This document shows positions 1 to 8,436 of a DNA stretch of 64,000 bases, one piece after another; position 1 is the stretch's first letter; the number at the start of each line of letters is the position of its first letter. Location: assembly GCF_004923315.1 (NCBI RefSeq), contig NZ_CP039643.1:1-64000 (forward strand), written 5' to 3'. Made by a program: the position numbers and the translations under genes. The DNA is from Azospirillum sp. TSA2s. GTDB taxonomy: Bacteria > Pseudomonadota > Alphaproteobacteria > Azospirillales > Azospirillaceae. The notes under the pieces are model-generated. The model did no database searches, was not told the DNA's origin, and saw only the letters and a list, made by a program, of their open reading frames with translations.

Positions 1-945
1 GGCCTCGCGGATGCCGGCGCGCGCTGCTGCCCGGGCGAAAAGCTTGGCCAGTGCCGCGTAGCTCAGCGGCTCCAGTCGGCGTCGGCCGTGGCCACCGACT
101 AAGAACAGGTAGGGAGAGTCCGCCTCAACCGGCCTCTCAGACATCATGTAGTCGGCGACGGCGGCGAGGGTCTCCGGTTCGTGCAGGTCGACAACGCGCT
201 CCGTGCGCGATTTCGGCCGCACACCCTTGGGGTGCTCGGTATCGTGCCGTATCACCACCCGGCGCCGGCCGTAGGCGACGTCCGCGACCCGCAGCGCCAA
301 CGCCTCGCCCGGGCGCAGGCCCCCGTCCAACATGAGCCTGACCAGGGCAAGGTCCCGCTTGCAGCGCAGGCAGCCGACCAGCGCCGCCACCTGCTCGGGC
401 TCGAGCGGGCGGGGCAACCGGAGCGCCGTCTTCACCCGCATGCCGCGCCGGATCGGCGAGCGCCGCGCGATGCCATCCAGGAACGGCCGATGGCGGTCCG
501 TCACCGGAACGGCGTTCTTGTGCTCCCCGCACGCCAGCGGGTTGGGGCCATCGAGACGCCCCGCGACGATGGCGAACTCGTAAAGCGAGGCCGCCGCAGC
601 AAGCGCCCGGTTGATAGCCGCAGCAGACAGGCCCAGCACGCGATCACCACCCGCCGCAAGCAAGGACGGCTCGGCGCGCCGCCTCCGGCGAACCACGACG
701 CTGCGCAGATGGGCGAGCAGACCGATCGCATCGGGGGGCAGCATCCGGTTCCAGGGCACACCCGAGGCTTCCAGGAAGGTCCAGAGGTGGCGCAGGTCGA
801 AGGCGTAGGCGGCTACCGTGTTGGGTGAACAACCCCGGGCGAGCAGGTGGGCGAGGAAATCCTGGACGATCGACACCGGCTCACCCGCTGCCGAGACCAA
901 GCGATACCGTACCGACTGCCCCTCCGTGCGCTCGATCCTGGCCAT
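1..945 (-). CDS. Tyrosine recombinase/integrase, C-terminus cut by window edge
   Basis: An open frame runs from an ATG at 945 to the first base of the window with no stop, giving 315 residues. The N-terminus has a SAM-like core-binding pattern (VSIVQDFLAHLL, then SPNTVAAYAFDLRHLWTFL) typical of phage-integrase/XerD-type recombinases. The catalytic half follows, with the first active-site arginine in MLDGGLRPGEALAL (about residue 211) and the usual lysine/beta-hairpin region after it. The window ends just before the expected HxLRH box and tyrosine, so activity cannot be judged. It probably carries out site-specific strand exchange, perhaps for a mobile element to the left. It is divergent from the Tn3 transposase remnant that starts about 75 bases away. 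Family call is firm; target site is unknown. Confidence 0.85.
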   Translation of the reverse strand, partial: MARIERTEGQSVRYRLVSAAGEPVSIVQDFLAHLLARGCSPNTVAAYAFDLRHLWTFLEASGVPWNRMLPPDAIGLLAHLRSVVVRRRRRAEPSLLAAGGDRVLGLSAAAINRALAAAASLYEFAIVAGRLDGPNPLACGEHKNAVPVTDRHRPFLDGIARRSPIRRGMRVKTALRLPRPLEPEQVAALVGCLRCKRDLALVRLMLDGGLRPGEALALRVADVAYGRRRVVIRHDTEHPKGVRPKSRTERVVDLHEPETLAAVADYMMSERPVEADSPYLFLVGGHGRRRLEPLSYAALAKLFARAAARAGIREA

Positions 946-1018
946 AGACGCCCCCTGTGTCCGATGTCGTCACAAGAACGCTCGAAAGGCTCCTTGGAGC
1001 CAAGTGTCCATATAACGA

Positions 1019-1719
1019 GCGACCATGTCTTCATTCTCTGCTCACTGCTCGGTTTCCGCTTCTGTCCCCGGCTGCGTGACTTCCCCGACCGGAAGCTGGC
1101 CAGCATCGAACCTCCCGGATCCTACAAGGCTCTGCTGCCGCTTCTCGGGCGGCGGATCAAGGTGGAGGTCATCCGCGAGCATTGGGATGAGGTCGTGCGC
1201 CTGGTCGCATCCCTGAAGAGCGGTTCGGTCGCGCCGTCCACCATGCTGAAGAAGCTGGCGGCTTATGAGCGGCAGAACCAACTCGACCTTGCGCTCCAGG
1301 AGCTTGGCCGGATCGAACGCACTCTGTTCATGCTCGACTGGTTGGAGAGCCCGGAACTGAGACGGCGCTGCCACGCCGGTCTCAACAAAGGAGAACAGCG
1401 TCATGCCCTGGCCCAGGCGATCTGTACCTTCAAGCAAGGCCGGATTGCTGATCGCGGCACAGAGACTCAGGAATACCGGGCCTCCGGACTGAACCTGCTG
1501 ATCGCGGCCATCGTCTATTGGAACTCCACCTACATGGCCGATGCCATCGGGCACCTTCGTGCGAAGGGAGAGGCGATACCTGATGAACTGCTTGCCCATA
1601 CGTCTCCGGTCGGCTGGGAACACATCGGCCTGTCGGGCGATTTCCTGTGGGAACGGGCGGCGGCTACGCCGACCGGTCGGCGCCCGCTCAACCTTGAGCG
1701 CCAACGTCGGGCTGCCTGA
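1019..1719 (+). pseudogene. Tn3-family transposase, C-terminal fragment
   Basis: The frame from about 1019 to the stop at 1719 matches the last ~230 residues of Tn3-family TnpA: a DHVFILCSLLGFRF start, LNKGEQRHALAQAIC, then RASGLNLLIAAIVYWNST and a closing HIGLSGDFLW. These are hallmarks of the Tn3 DDE domain C-terminus. A full TnpA is close to 1,000 residues, so roughly three quarters is missing; the in-frame codons before 1019 show no TnpA similarity. It cannot be functional. The deletion boundary lies next to the divergent recombinase gene. Followed by a plausible Tn3 inverted repeat at 1745-1782. Confidence 0.85.
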
Positions 1720-1744
1720 CCACCATGTTCTCAGATCGTTCTGC

Positions 1745-1782
1745 CTTAGCGTTGTTTAGATGACACTTATCGCGCTGCCCTC
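1745..1782 (-). repeat. Candidate Tn3-family terminal inverted repeat (38 bp)
   Basis: Read on the minus strand, these 38 bases begin GAGGGC and end ACGCTAAG. The length and the CTAAG end fit Tn3-family inverted repeats, and the site lies 26 bases past the transposase stop as expected. The outer end differs from the usual GGGG, and the partner repeat is not in the window. Confidence 0.5.
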
Positions 1783-2011
1783 TCGAGGCCTCTTCTTCGC
1801 AGGAAGCAAGGTGGTGGGCGCGAGCGCGTCAAGAAGTCACTTTAGAATGACATTTGCGGGTAAGCGCACCACTAGCGGATCAGCATCCATAAAGTTCTCA
1901 AGCAGCACAATTAGGGTTTCCCATGCGACAAACATACGCAGGTATGCCGTCTGATCATTGCGGAATGATCGGCTACTTTCTTGCTTAGTTTCTGTTCAAG
2001 AAGAAGTTGAA

Positions 2012-2197
2012 TCAGATGAATCTCTTGTGATTCAAAGTTGCCTGTGGATCGGCGCCCAAGCTCGGCCAGCATCTAAATCTGTCAACCGTATTGATTTTTT
2101 GAGGGAAATTTGCTGACAGGTAACCTTTTATCGGCGCCACTGCTGGACCACTCTGCAGTGGGGTTCCTCCATTAAAGTCAATGATGTGAACCGCCAT
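2012..2197 (-). CDS. Small protein of unknown function, coupled to the Fnr-like gene
   Basis: A 61-residue ORF whose ATG (2197) shares its A with the TGA stop of the upstream Fnr-like gene, with GGCGGAG as a nearby ribosome-binding site; translational coupling is likely. A GTG at 2200 is an alternative start. Its first ~44 residues align with the small ORF at 3312-3440: both carry a PxQSGPA box, then P(I/M)KG(Y/H)L and a closing FR(C/Y). The two differ by an in-frame one-codon indel and many third-position changes, which suggests selection on protein. I recognise no family. No signal peptide or membrane segment is visible. Confidence 0.45.
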   Translation of the reverse strand: MAVHIIDFNGGTPLQSGPAVAPIKGYLSANFPQKINTVDRFRCWPSLGADPQATLNHKRFI

Positions 2198-3000
2198 CAC
2201 TCCGCCGTAGCCAGTTCGCCAAATGCGTCGAGGTCGTTGATGCGAATATGAGCCGACTGGATGCGGGTGATCAGCCCCTTGGTCTCCAGAGAGCGCAGAA
2301 CACGAGAGACCGTTTCCGGACGCAGGCCAAGATAGCCACTCATGTCAAGTTTCTTCATGGGCAGAAACACCACCGGACGGGTTCGGCCGTCCTTTGGGGC
2401 ACGGTGGGCAAGGCCCAGCAAGAAGGTGCAGACCCGCTCAGTCGCATTCTTGCAGCCGAGCATCAGGATTTGGTCCTGTGCCGCGGAGAGTTCGGTTGAC
2501 AGCATCGAGAGCAGGCGCCTCTGGAGGCGGGGATTGCGGTCGACCAAGGCATGGAGACCACGGCGGGTTATGGCGCACACGGTCGATGGCCCCACTGCTT
2601 CGGCGGTATAGACATAGCACGCGCTGAATGCCAAACCGACGACCTCGCCGGGCGTGACGAAACCGGTAATTTGCTCACGGCCATCCGGCAACGTCTTGTA
2701 AATTTTCAGCATGCCGGACAGGAGCGTGAAGACCGTGTCTGCGGCTTGGCCCTCAATGGTCACCGTCTCTCCCGCGTTTAACGCCTTGATGCGAGAGATA
2801 GCCGCCAAGTCCGGCAATTCGCTAACTGGCAGGGCGGAACACAGAACGTTGTTTCGCACCGCACAATGAAGGCAGCGGGACGCCGCCTGAACTCGAAGAT
2901 ATGGCCCAGTGCTCGAAAGGAAGCCTTTTAGATCATCGCTGCATCCTCCTGTATGCTCATTGGCCTCATTGGGCAGCGGCATGCTCTGATCCTCCCTCAC
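2197..3000 (-). CDS. Fnr/FixK-type transcriptional regulator with Fe-S cysteines
   Basis: A 267-residue Crp/Fnr regulator. The N-terminus has the C-x2-C-x7-C cluster (C43, C46, C54, in SRCLHCAVRNNVLC) used by alphaproteobacterial Fnr proteins, and C142 in STVCAIT sits where E. coli FNR has its fourth ligand C122; a 4Fe-4S oxygen sensor is therefore likely. A cyclic-nucleotide-binding-like beta barrel follows (about 60-165). The C-terminal HTH carries LRPETVSRVL, matching the E..SR recognition residues that read TTGAT-N4-ATCAA. It probably switches genes for microaerobic life. I saw no clear Fnr box in the window by eye. Its stop overlaps the start of a small ORF. Starts at 3000 or 2982 (MPLPNEAN) are both possible. 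Confidence 0.88.
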   Translation of the reverse strand: MREDQSMPLPNEANEHTGGCSDDLKGFLSSTGPYLRVQAASRCLHCAVRNNVLCSALPVSELPDLAAISRIKALNAGETVTIEGQAADTVFTLLSGMLKIYKTLPDGREQITGFVTPGEVVGLAFSACYVYTAEAVGPSTVCAITRRGLHALVDRNPRLQRRLLSMLSTELSAAQDQILMLGCKNATERVCTFLLGLAHRAPKDGRTRPVVFLPMKKLDMSGYLGLRPETVSRVLRSLETKGLITRIQSAHIRINDLDAFGELATAE

Positions 3001-3311
3001 GCCTATGGGTATGACCCTTTAGAATTGATACGTTAGGACCAATCCTGGACACTAACAACGCCCCTGCGGAGCATTGCTATGCAAACAGGAAAATTACGCA
3101 TGGAACTTTGTCTTCTTCGAACTGAGCTGCGTTGCCACGATTACGGTTTGAGCACAAAAGATTCATAAAATTATATAGGTAAATACATAGTGTTGGAGAT
3201 TAATATCTGGCCATTTTTATAAATGGCGGCATGCATTGAGATGACGGGGGAGTTTTCCCAGGCAATCTCCGCTGCAAGAGTGATTGCTTGTGGATCGGCG
3301 TCCACGCTCGG
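3001..3311. other. AT-rich intergenic region upstream of the Fnr-like gene
   Basis: About 310 bases without a gene between the Fnr-like gene and the small ORF at 3312. It is clearly richer in A+T than its surroundings and must hold the fnr promoter. A perfect 7-bp stem with a TTAT loop lies at 3210-3227 (GCCATTT/AAATGGC). No Fnr box was found. Confidence 0.5.
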
Positions 3312-3440
3312 CTAGTATCTGAAGCTGGCTGCCTTGTTGATCTCATGAGATAAAGTCTCTGTCAGGTGACCTTTCATCGGCGTCGATGCAGGGCCACTCT
3401 GCGGTGGAATTTCTCTATCAAGATCAACAATGTAAGCCAT
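3312..3440 (-). CDS. Small protein of unknown function downstream of the sensor kinase
   Basis: A 42-residue ORF starting MAYIVDLDREIPPQSG, placed 38 bases after the sensor kinase stop in the same direction. It is a paralogue of the ORF at 2012-2197 (shared QSGPA, P(M/I)KG and FR(C/Y) positions) but ends earlier, at a TAG where the other copy has TGG. GGGAGG directly abuts the ATG, which is closer than ideal for a Shine-Dalgarno, so the start may lie upstream in the same open frame (to 3527, overlapping the kinase end). A 15-bp sequence in inverted orientation lies on either side (about 3293-3308 and 3462-3476). Function unknown. Confidence 0.35.
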   Translation of the reverse strand: MAYIVDLDREIPPQSGPASTPMKGHLTETLSHEINKAASFRY

Positions 3441-3478
3441 CCTCCCATCTGGCCGTGATTGGGCGCCGATCCACAGAC

Positions 3479-5260
3479 TCAGATAAGAAGCATCACTCGC
3501 AGCTGGGTTCCGGGGCCAACCGTCCATTGTGGTTCCCCGCCAACCTGTTCGGCAAGCATGGCGATCAGCTGAAGACCGGAGGCCCGTGTTTGCCCCTCCG
3601 GAATGCCAATGCCGTTGTCGGCTAGGGTGAGACAGACGGACCCCGGATGTGGCACGTTCAGATCGAGCGTGATCGTCCCTGCTCCTTCGGGGAAGGCATG
3701 CTTGGTGCTGTTGGTGACGAACTCGTTGGCGATCAGACCGAGCGACACCGCCGTGTTATGGTCGACGTAGACCTCACAGACGCTTGCCCTGAGGGTGACC
3801 TCCCCGGCAATGCTCCGCCCATACAAGGCGACTGCATTTGTGCAGAGCTCTCGCAGGTATCCGCCCAATTCGACCGTCCCAACTCGGCTGGTCTCGTAGA
3901 GGCGGCTGTGGATGAGGCGCAGCGCCTCGACACGGCCTTGCAGTTCACCAAGGATGCGGTGGGTCTCAGCCCCATTGGACTGGCCGCTCTCCAAAGCGAT
4001 CAGGCTCAGGATTGCCTGGAGGTCGTTCTTCACCCGATGTTGAAGCTCTCGCATCGCCGTCAGGCGCTCTTCCTCCGCACGTCGCAGATGGGCATCGGTG
4101 GTCTGCATCGACTCGTACACCGAGGCCAGTTCCGCGAGATCGATACCGGGTGACGGCGGCAACTTCGCCCCCGGCTCCCGCATAGCGTCCACCACCCGCG
4201 CCAACCCCACGACAGCCTGGGATAGCCGACGTGCGTAGACCAGCACCAGGAGCGACGCGAACCCGAGCGCCAGGACGCATACCGTCGCCGCCAACATCAA
4301 CGAACGGCGCATCGGGGCTTCGAACACCTTGGCAGGAGCGGCAAAGGCAACGGTCCACCCTGAGACGTGCGAGCGTGCAAAAGCCAGCGACAGCGGTTCT
4401 CCTTCCAGCGCTGGGCCTGACGCGTGGCCCTCTGGTGCCGTTCGAATGGCCTCCCGAACCCAGTCGGGAGCCAGTTTCCCGACGGAGCTTTCGGCGGCGC
4501 GAGTGCGAGCAACGACGACGCCGTCCCGGTCGATGATCCCGGCCACCCAGCCGGACGGGACCCGTTGCTCGTGCAGGAGTGCCTCCCACTTGGTCGCCGT
4601 GACGGCGGCACCGAGCACATATTGTCGCCCGTCTGGCCCGCGGGCCGGTACGAACACCACCGCGACCGGGGCACGGGCAATCGGCCCGTACAAGAGGTTA
4701 GACACCTGCGGCTGGCCTGTGAGCAGTGCCGTGTTTATCCAGGGGATGACAGCGTCCGTTCCGGCTGCGGGAGCCCCGTAGGAAATAGCGGTGGTGAAAA
4801 GGATCTTGCCCGTATCATCACGCAAAATCACGTGCGACCAATAGGGATGATTGGTCATGACGTCCTGGGCGATGCGGTGCAGCCGTTCGGGGTCGGCATT
4901 CTCCTTCATGGTCGACACGAGGCTTTGCAGGGCGGCCGTGGTGACAAGAAGCTGCTGGTCGAGGGCGGCAGCGATGGCCTGGACGGTCCGGCCCATCTCC
5001 GCCTCGGCTAGCCGCCGCTGGGATGTCATGTTCCATGCCAACAGGCCCAGTGTGATCAGGGCCATCGATGCCAAGGCCGCGACCACGACGCGGAGAAGAT
5101 GGCCACGGATGTTTTGCCGCGGTGACGAACCCAAGGGCGGTTGCGCCTTGGAAGAGGCTGACGCGCTCATCGGAACCGCCCCATCTTGGTTGAGCGATGC
5201 ACCAGCAACCTCGCTGCTGCCCTTCGTCATAGAAGCCGTCATCTTACCAGAAGAGCTCAT
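3479..5260 (-). CDS. Membrane sensor histidine kinase (HisKA_2 type)
   Basis: 593 residues. Transmembrane segments at about 57-77 and 320-343 enclose a ~240-residue periplasmic domain with a Cache-like pattern (WSHVILRDDTGKILF, then GWVAGIIDRDGVVVARTR). A short HAMP-like linker leads to the HisKA_2 phosphoacceptor H408 in MRELQHRVKNDLQAILSLIA. The HATPase domain has an N box (NEFVTNSTKHAFPEGAG), a G1 box (LADNGIGIPEG) and a SGLQLIAMLAEQVGGE segment. It should autophosphorylate in response to a small periplasmic ligand and pass phosphate to a response regulator; no cognate regulator is adjacent. The start is uncertain: 5260 lacks a clear ribosome-binding site and M7 or M11 are alternatives. 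A small ORF follows in the same direction. Confidence 0.88.
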   Translation of the reverse strand: MSSSGKMTASMTKGSSEVAGASLNQDGAVPMSASASSKAQPPLGSSPRQNIRGHLLRVVVAALASMALITLGLLAWNMTSQRRLAEAEMGRTVQAIAAALDQQLLVTTAALQSLVSTMKENADPERLHRIAQDVMTNHPYWSHVILRDDTGKILFTTAISYGAPAAGTDAVIPWINTALLTGQPQVSNLLYGPIARAPVAVVFVPARGPDGRQYVLGAAVTATKWEALLHEQRVPSGWVAGIIDRDGVVVARTRAAESSVGKLAPDWVREAIRTAPEGHASGPALEGEPLSLAFARSHVSGWTVAFAAPAKVFEAPMRRSLMLAATVCVLALGFASLLVLVYARRLSQAVVGLARVVDAMREPGAKLPPSPGIDLAELASVYESMQTTDAHLRRAEEERLTAMRELQHRVKNDLQAILSLIALESGQSNGAETHRILGELQGRVEALRLIHSRLYETSRVGTVELGGYLRELCTNAVALYGRSIAGEVTLRASVCEVYVDHNTAVSLGLIANEFVTNSTKHAFPEGAGTITLDLNVPHPGSVCLTLADNGIGIPEGQTRASGLQLIAMLAEQVGGEPQWTVGPGTQLRVMLLI

Positions 5261-5640
5261 AAGACTTTATCAATGAATTGAAGCGCAAAGAATTTGTTTT
5301 TGATCAAGGGGCATGACGATTAGTACGTCTCCACCCTCGCGCAAATCGGGTATCCTTTGAGCGTTAGTCTTCGATGCCGGCCATTGAATTTTGGCGCACA
5401 GTTTGTGAATCGCCGCCGCCTCGAGACCCCTATCAGCGTCTGATCGATACTGGAATTGCTTACCTGAAGTTAGCGCCTTTTATTCACCAGGGTGGTGAGC
5501 GGTCTGGTCGCCGCGTGGAGATGATCAACGTGGGGCTGCATAGGCGCGCGTCATCGGCCGCCGCGCTGACGGCGGAGTGACGGTGGCGGAGTTGGTGGTG
5601 GACGGGATTGGGTGAGGGCTGGGGCACGCTGCCCTGGTGC
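5261..5640. other. Intergenic region, sensor kinase promoter side and IS remnant flank
   Basis: No convincing gene in 380 bases. The left part must carry the kinase promoter. A 68-codon plus-strand frame at 5374-5580 has no recognisable features. The right part, up to the IS1380-type stop at 5641, is probably the remnant of that element's end. Confidence 0.4.
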
Positions 5641-5895
5641 TCAGCAGATGAGCCGCGGGAGACGGCCGAGGGCGAGGTGGAGGATCGCCTGATTAGACGC
5701 GCTGGTCGGCAGGTGCACCTTGATCTGCGTCTTCATCTCCACGATGCGCGCGGCGATCTTCACCAAGCGCAGCCGCAAGGTGTCGAATTGCACCGTGCGC
5801 CAGCGGGAGCGCTTTGGCATCAGCGAGCGCAGGCTCCACAGCAGCCAGTACGCCCCGGCGTGCAGGAACAGGCGGAACTGGTTGGGGTCACGCGA
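5641..5895 (-). pseudogene. IS1380-family transposase, C-terminal fragment
   Basis: About 85 codons ending at a TGA at 5643-5641 read SRDPNQFRLFLHAGAYWLLW, then a basic RSRWRTVQFDTLRLRLVKIAARI stretch (only partly quoted) and a closing LALGRLPRLIC. This is the characteristic C-terminal end of IS1380-family (DDE_Tnp_1) transposases, which are normally about 430-470 residues. Upstream of about 5895 the similarity stops abruptly, so most of the gene, including the catalytic core, is absent. It lies just upstream of the truncated GGDEF gene, and the same rearrangement may have damaged both. Confidence 0.7.
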
Positions 5896-6185
5896 TAGGA
5901 CGGACGAAATTATACGCCGCCATTATCAACCAAGGACAGCTACGGCGGAGCGGATGCTGAGCCCGCCATCCTTGGTCCGCCGGAGTTAGTGCCCGACAGC
6001 ATAACGGAAGACGGCCGGAAATTGAGGCTGGGGCCGCAAGGGGCCAGAGGGGTTGGAACACCGTCCACCCCTTTCGGCTTCAGCGTTGGGCCTGCCCCAC
6101 CACACCTGCGCGACCACCGGCCATCCGCCCTCATCACCCCAACGACCGCCGATAAGGAGAGATTATCGGCGTCGCAAGCACCGGA

Positions 6186-7178
6186 ATGAGAACGGAATGG
6201 CTGGTCAACTTCTATGCCCTGATGTCCTTCGGGCTGGAGACCACCGTGACAGTCTTCCGGACCGACGGCGAGATCGTCGCCCGTAACCCGGACCTCGCCA
6301 GCCAGATCGGCAAGAACAACCGGAATGGGCCGCTCTTTCAGGAACAACTCCCACGCTCACCGACCGGCGTCTACTGGGCACGGTCCATGCTGGACGGCAA
6401 GGAGCGGCTCGCTGCCTACCGGCTTATTCCAGACCTAAATCTGGTCGTCTATACCGGGATCGACAGCGGATCGGTCTTTGCAGCCTGGCAGTCCCGCTCT
6501 CTCTGGTTCGTCGCCGAAGTGGCTCTGACCACAATCCTCGTTCTGTTCCTGCTTCTATGGGGGGCAGGCATGATCCGCCGCGAACACCTTGTCCAAAAGC
6601 GCGCCCTCGAGGCAGAAGGCGCCGCACGGCAACTGGACGCCGACCTCCATCAGGCCCGGCGCGATACCCTGACCGGTCTGCCCGCCCGAGGGCTGTTCCT
6701 GGAAATCGCGGAGGGGCTGCGCCGGAGCGCCAAGAAAAAGGGGGCCATCCTCGCCTTTCTCTACATCGACCTGGACGGCTTCAAGGGCGTCAACGATCGG
6801 CACGGCCACGAGCAAGGCGACAAGGTCCTGAGGACGGTTGCCGAGATCATGCGCCGGACCACCCGCGACGGCGATCTGCTCGGCCGGCTCGGCGGCGATG
6901 AGTTCGTCATCTGCCTGTCCGGGCATGCCCCCGATGTCCGGGCTGTCGCCACCGGCGTCGCCGCCCGCATCATCAAGGAAGTTCGTGATCTGGATCTTGG
7001 CGTCGGATGCAGCATAGGAATTGGGCTCACTGCAGAGGATTGTGACGACTTGGCCTGTGCCCTGCACCTTGCAGACGCCGCCATGTACCGCGCCAAGAAA
7101 GCTGGAAAAGGGGCATGGTCCATTCATGAACCGGCACAAGAGCCTTGCCTGTCCTGTAACAGCGAAATGGTTGCCTGA
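6186..7178 (+). CDS. Diguanylate cyclase (GGDEF), probably 5'-truncated
   Basis: 330 residues. Residues 1-~100 look like the second half of a dCache sensor (TVTVFRTDGEIVARNPD, later YRLIPDLNLVVYTGID). A transmembrane segment follows at about 110-130, then a full GGDEF domain (~155-320) with FLYIDLDGFKGVND, RLGGDEF and an inhibitory I-site RDGD five residues before GGDEF. It should make c-di-GMP from GTP at the membrane. Relatives have another ~150-200 N-terminal residues (first membrane segment plus start of the Cache domain); here the frame has a stop at 6153 and no good ribosome-binding site at 6186. I infer the gene lost its 5' end, perhaps with the IS1380 event, so it may not be expressed or regulated normally. 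Confidence 0.8.
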   Translation: MRTEWLVNFYALMSFGLETTVTVFRTDGEIVARNPDLASQIGKNNRNGPLFQEQLPRSPTGVYWARSMLDGKERLAAYRLIPDLNLVVYTGIDSGSVFAAWQSRSLWFVAEVALTTILVLFLLLWGAGMIRREHLVQKRALEAEGAARQLDADLHQARRDTLTGLPARGLFLEIAEGLRRSAKKKGAILAFLYIDLDGFKGVNDRHGHEQGDKVLRTVAEIMRRTTRDGDLLGRLGGDEFVICLSGHAPDVRAVATGVAARIIKEVRDLDLGVGCSIGIGLTAEDCDDLACALHLADAAMYRAKKAGKGAWSIHEPAQEPCLSCNSEMVA

Positions 7179-7228
7179 CCCGCTGCGCACGCATGATCGC
7201 AGGTGCCGATCCCCCTCGCCCAGGAGGG

Positions 7229-7597
7229 CTATCCCATCCGGCCGGACAGCAGGGCTGTGATCACCGGGGCCAGCACGGACAAGGAATAAGGCTTGCGCAG
7301 GACCACCAGCCGCCCCGGCTCCTCGTTCGGAAGATGCTCGCTGTACCCGGTGGTGACGATGATCGGTAGGTCGGGGCGTCGCAGCCGGATGATCTGGATC
7401 AGCGTCTCGCCGCCCATCTTCGGCATACGCATGTCCGTGAGCAAAATATCGGCCGGATCGACGGCGTCAGCCTCGACGGCCTCTAGCCCGTTGTGGACGA
7501 GGGTGACGCGGAATCCTTGCGACTCCAGGGTTTCGGCCACAATCTCGGCAAGCAGGTCCTCGTCCTCGGCGACCAGAACATGAGGGGAAGCGTGCAT
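7229..7597 (-). CDS. Single-domain response regulator (CheY-like receiver)
   Basis: 122 residues forming one receiver domain and nothing else: acidic pocket in VLVAEDEDLL, phospho-acceptor aspartate in ILLTDMRMPKMGG (about residue 55), threonine in IIVTTGYS, and lysine in VLRKPYS. Such proteins relay phosphate in phosphorelays or act by protein contact. The start codon lies only 7 bases from the IS6-family terminal repeat at 7604, and no ribosome-binding site is visible between them, so the element has probably replaced the native promoter and leader. It could also once have been the C-terminal receiver of a hybrid kinase. Convergent with the GGDEF gene. Confidence 0.8.
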   Translation of the reverse strand: MHASPHVLVAEDEDLLAEIVAETLESQGFRVTLVHNGLEAVEADAVDPADILLTDMRMPKMGGETLIQIIRLRRPDLPIIVTTGYSEHLPNEEPGRLVVLRKPYSLSVLAPVITALLSGRMG

Positions 7598-7603
7598 TTG
7601 TCA

Positions 7604-8436
7604 GGCATTGTCACATAAACCGCGGGGCTGGCGAGCTCCTGTTGCACTGGGCATAGTGGCGGGATGAGACGTGAGCCCGATCCCCATTACCGCCACCGCT
7701 TCCCGGCCGAGCTGATCGCGCATGCGGTTTGGCTCTACCATACATTCCCGCTCAGCTTTCGGGATGTCGAACTGCTCCTGGCCGACCGCGGCGTTGAGGT
7801 TTCCTATGAAACGGTGCGGCGCTGGTGCCGCAAGTTCGCCCAGACCTTTGCCAACCGGCTGCGCCGCCGGCGCCCACAGCCCGGTGACCGCTGGCACTTG
7901 GACGAGGTCTTCATCAAGATCCATGGTGTCCAGCACTACCTCTGGCGCGCGGTCGATCAGGAGGGTGTGGTGCTCGACATCCTGGTGCAGAACCGGCGCA
8001 ACACCAAGGCGGCCAAGCGCTTCTTCAGGAAGCTGTTGACGGGGTTGCGCTACGTGCCCCGCGTCGTCGTAACCGACAAGCTGAAGTCGTACGCCGCCGC
8101 CAAAGGGAAGATCATCCCCGGCGTGGAGCACCGGCAAAGCCGGTATCTCAACAATCGCGCTGAGAACTCGCACCAGCCGACCCGGCTGCGTGAGCGACGG
8201 ATGAAGCGCTTCACGTCACCCCGGCAGGCCCAGCAGTTTCTCTCCGCCCATGGCCCCATTCACCAGCATTCCCACCCGCGCCGGCACCTTATGACGGCCG
8301 CCGAATATCGGGCCTATCGAGCCAACGCTTTCGCCGTCTGGCAGCAGGAGACGTGTGTCCGCAAGATGGCCTGATGGGCGTTGGCGGGCTGCTGCAGCCG
8401 CCTTCTTGGTCTCGATCAAGTTAATGTGACGATGCC
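7604..8436 (+). mobile_element. IS6-family insertion sequence, complete
   Basis: An 833-bp element with near-perfect terminal inverted repeats: GGCATTGTCACATAAAC at 7604-7620 and the reverse complement of GGCATCGTCACATTAAC at 8420-8436 (15 of 17 match). It encodes one transposase. The 8 bases on either side do not match, so no target duplication is seen; this fits replicative cointegrate formation and later rearrangement, which is usual for IS6 elements. Confidence 0.88.
7664..8374 (+). CDS. IS6-family transposase
   Basis: 236 residues, the normal length for IS6/IS26-type transposases. It starts YRHRFPAELIAHAVWLYH with an HTH region (SYETVRRWCRKF), then the DDE catalytic core: D in WHLDEVFIKIHG, D in VVTDKLKSY, and E in NRAENSHQPTRLRERRMKRF. 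All three acidic residues are present and the frame is intact, so it should be active. It catalyses replicative transposition of the element bounded at 7604 and 8436. Confidence 0.92.
   Translation: MRREPDPHYRHRFPAELIAHAVWLYHTFPLSFRDVELLLADRGVEVSYETVRRWCRKFAQTFANRLRRRRPQPGDRWHLDEVFIKIHGVQHYLWRAVDQEGVVLDILVQNRRNTKAAKRFFRKLLTGLRYVPRVVVTDKLKSYAAAKGKIIPGVEHRQSRYLNNRAENSHQPTRLRERRMKRFTSPRQAQQFLSAHGPIHQHSHPRRHLMTAAEYRAYRANAFAVWQQETCVRKMA

Noticed and set aside
1760-1954. 64-codon plus-strand frame after the Tn3 remnant
   Set aside because: It overlaps the likely Tn3 inverted repeat and has no ribosome-binding site or family features.
3001-3311. Search for an Fnr box (TTGAT-N4-ATCAA) near the Fnr-like gene
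   Set aside because: Only half-sites such as TTGATACG and TTGATCTC were found; none has a proper second arm.
5374-5580. 68-codon plus-strand frame
   Set aside because: No ribosome-binding site, domain or coding pattern that I can support; it lies beside an IS remnant.
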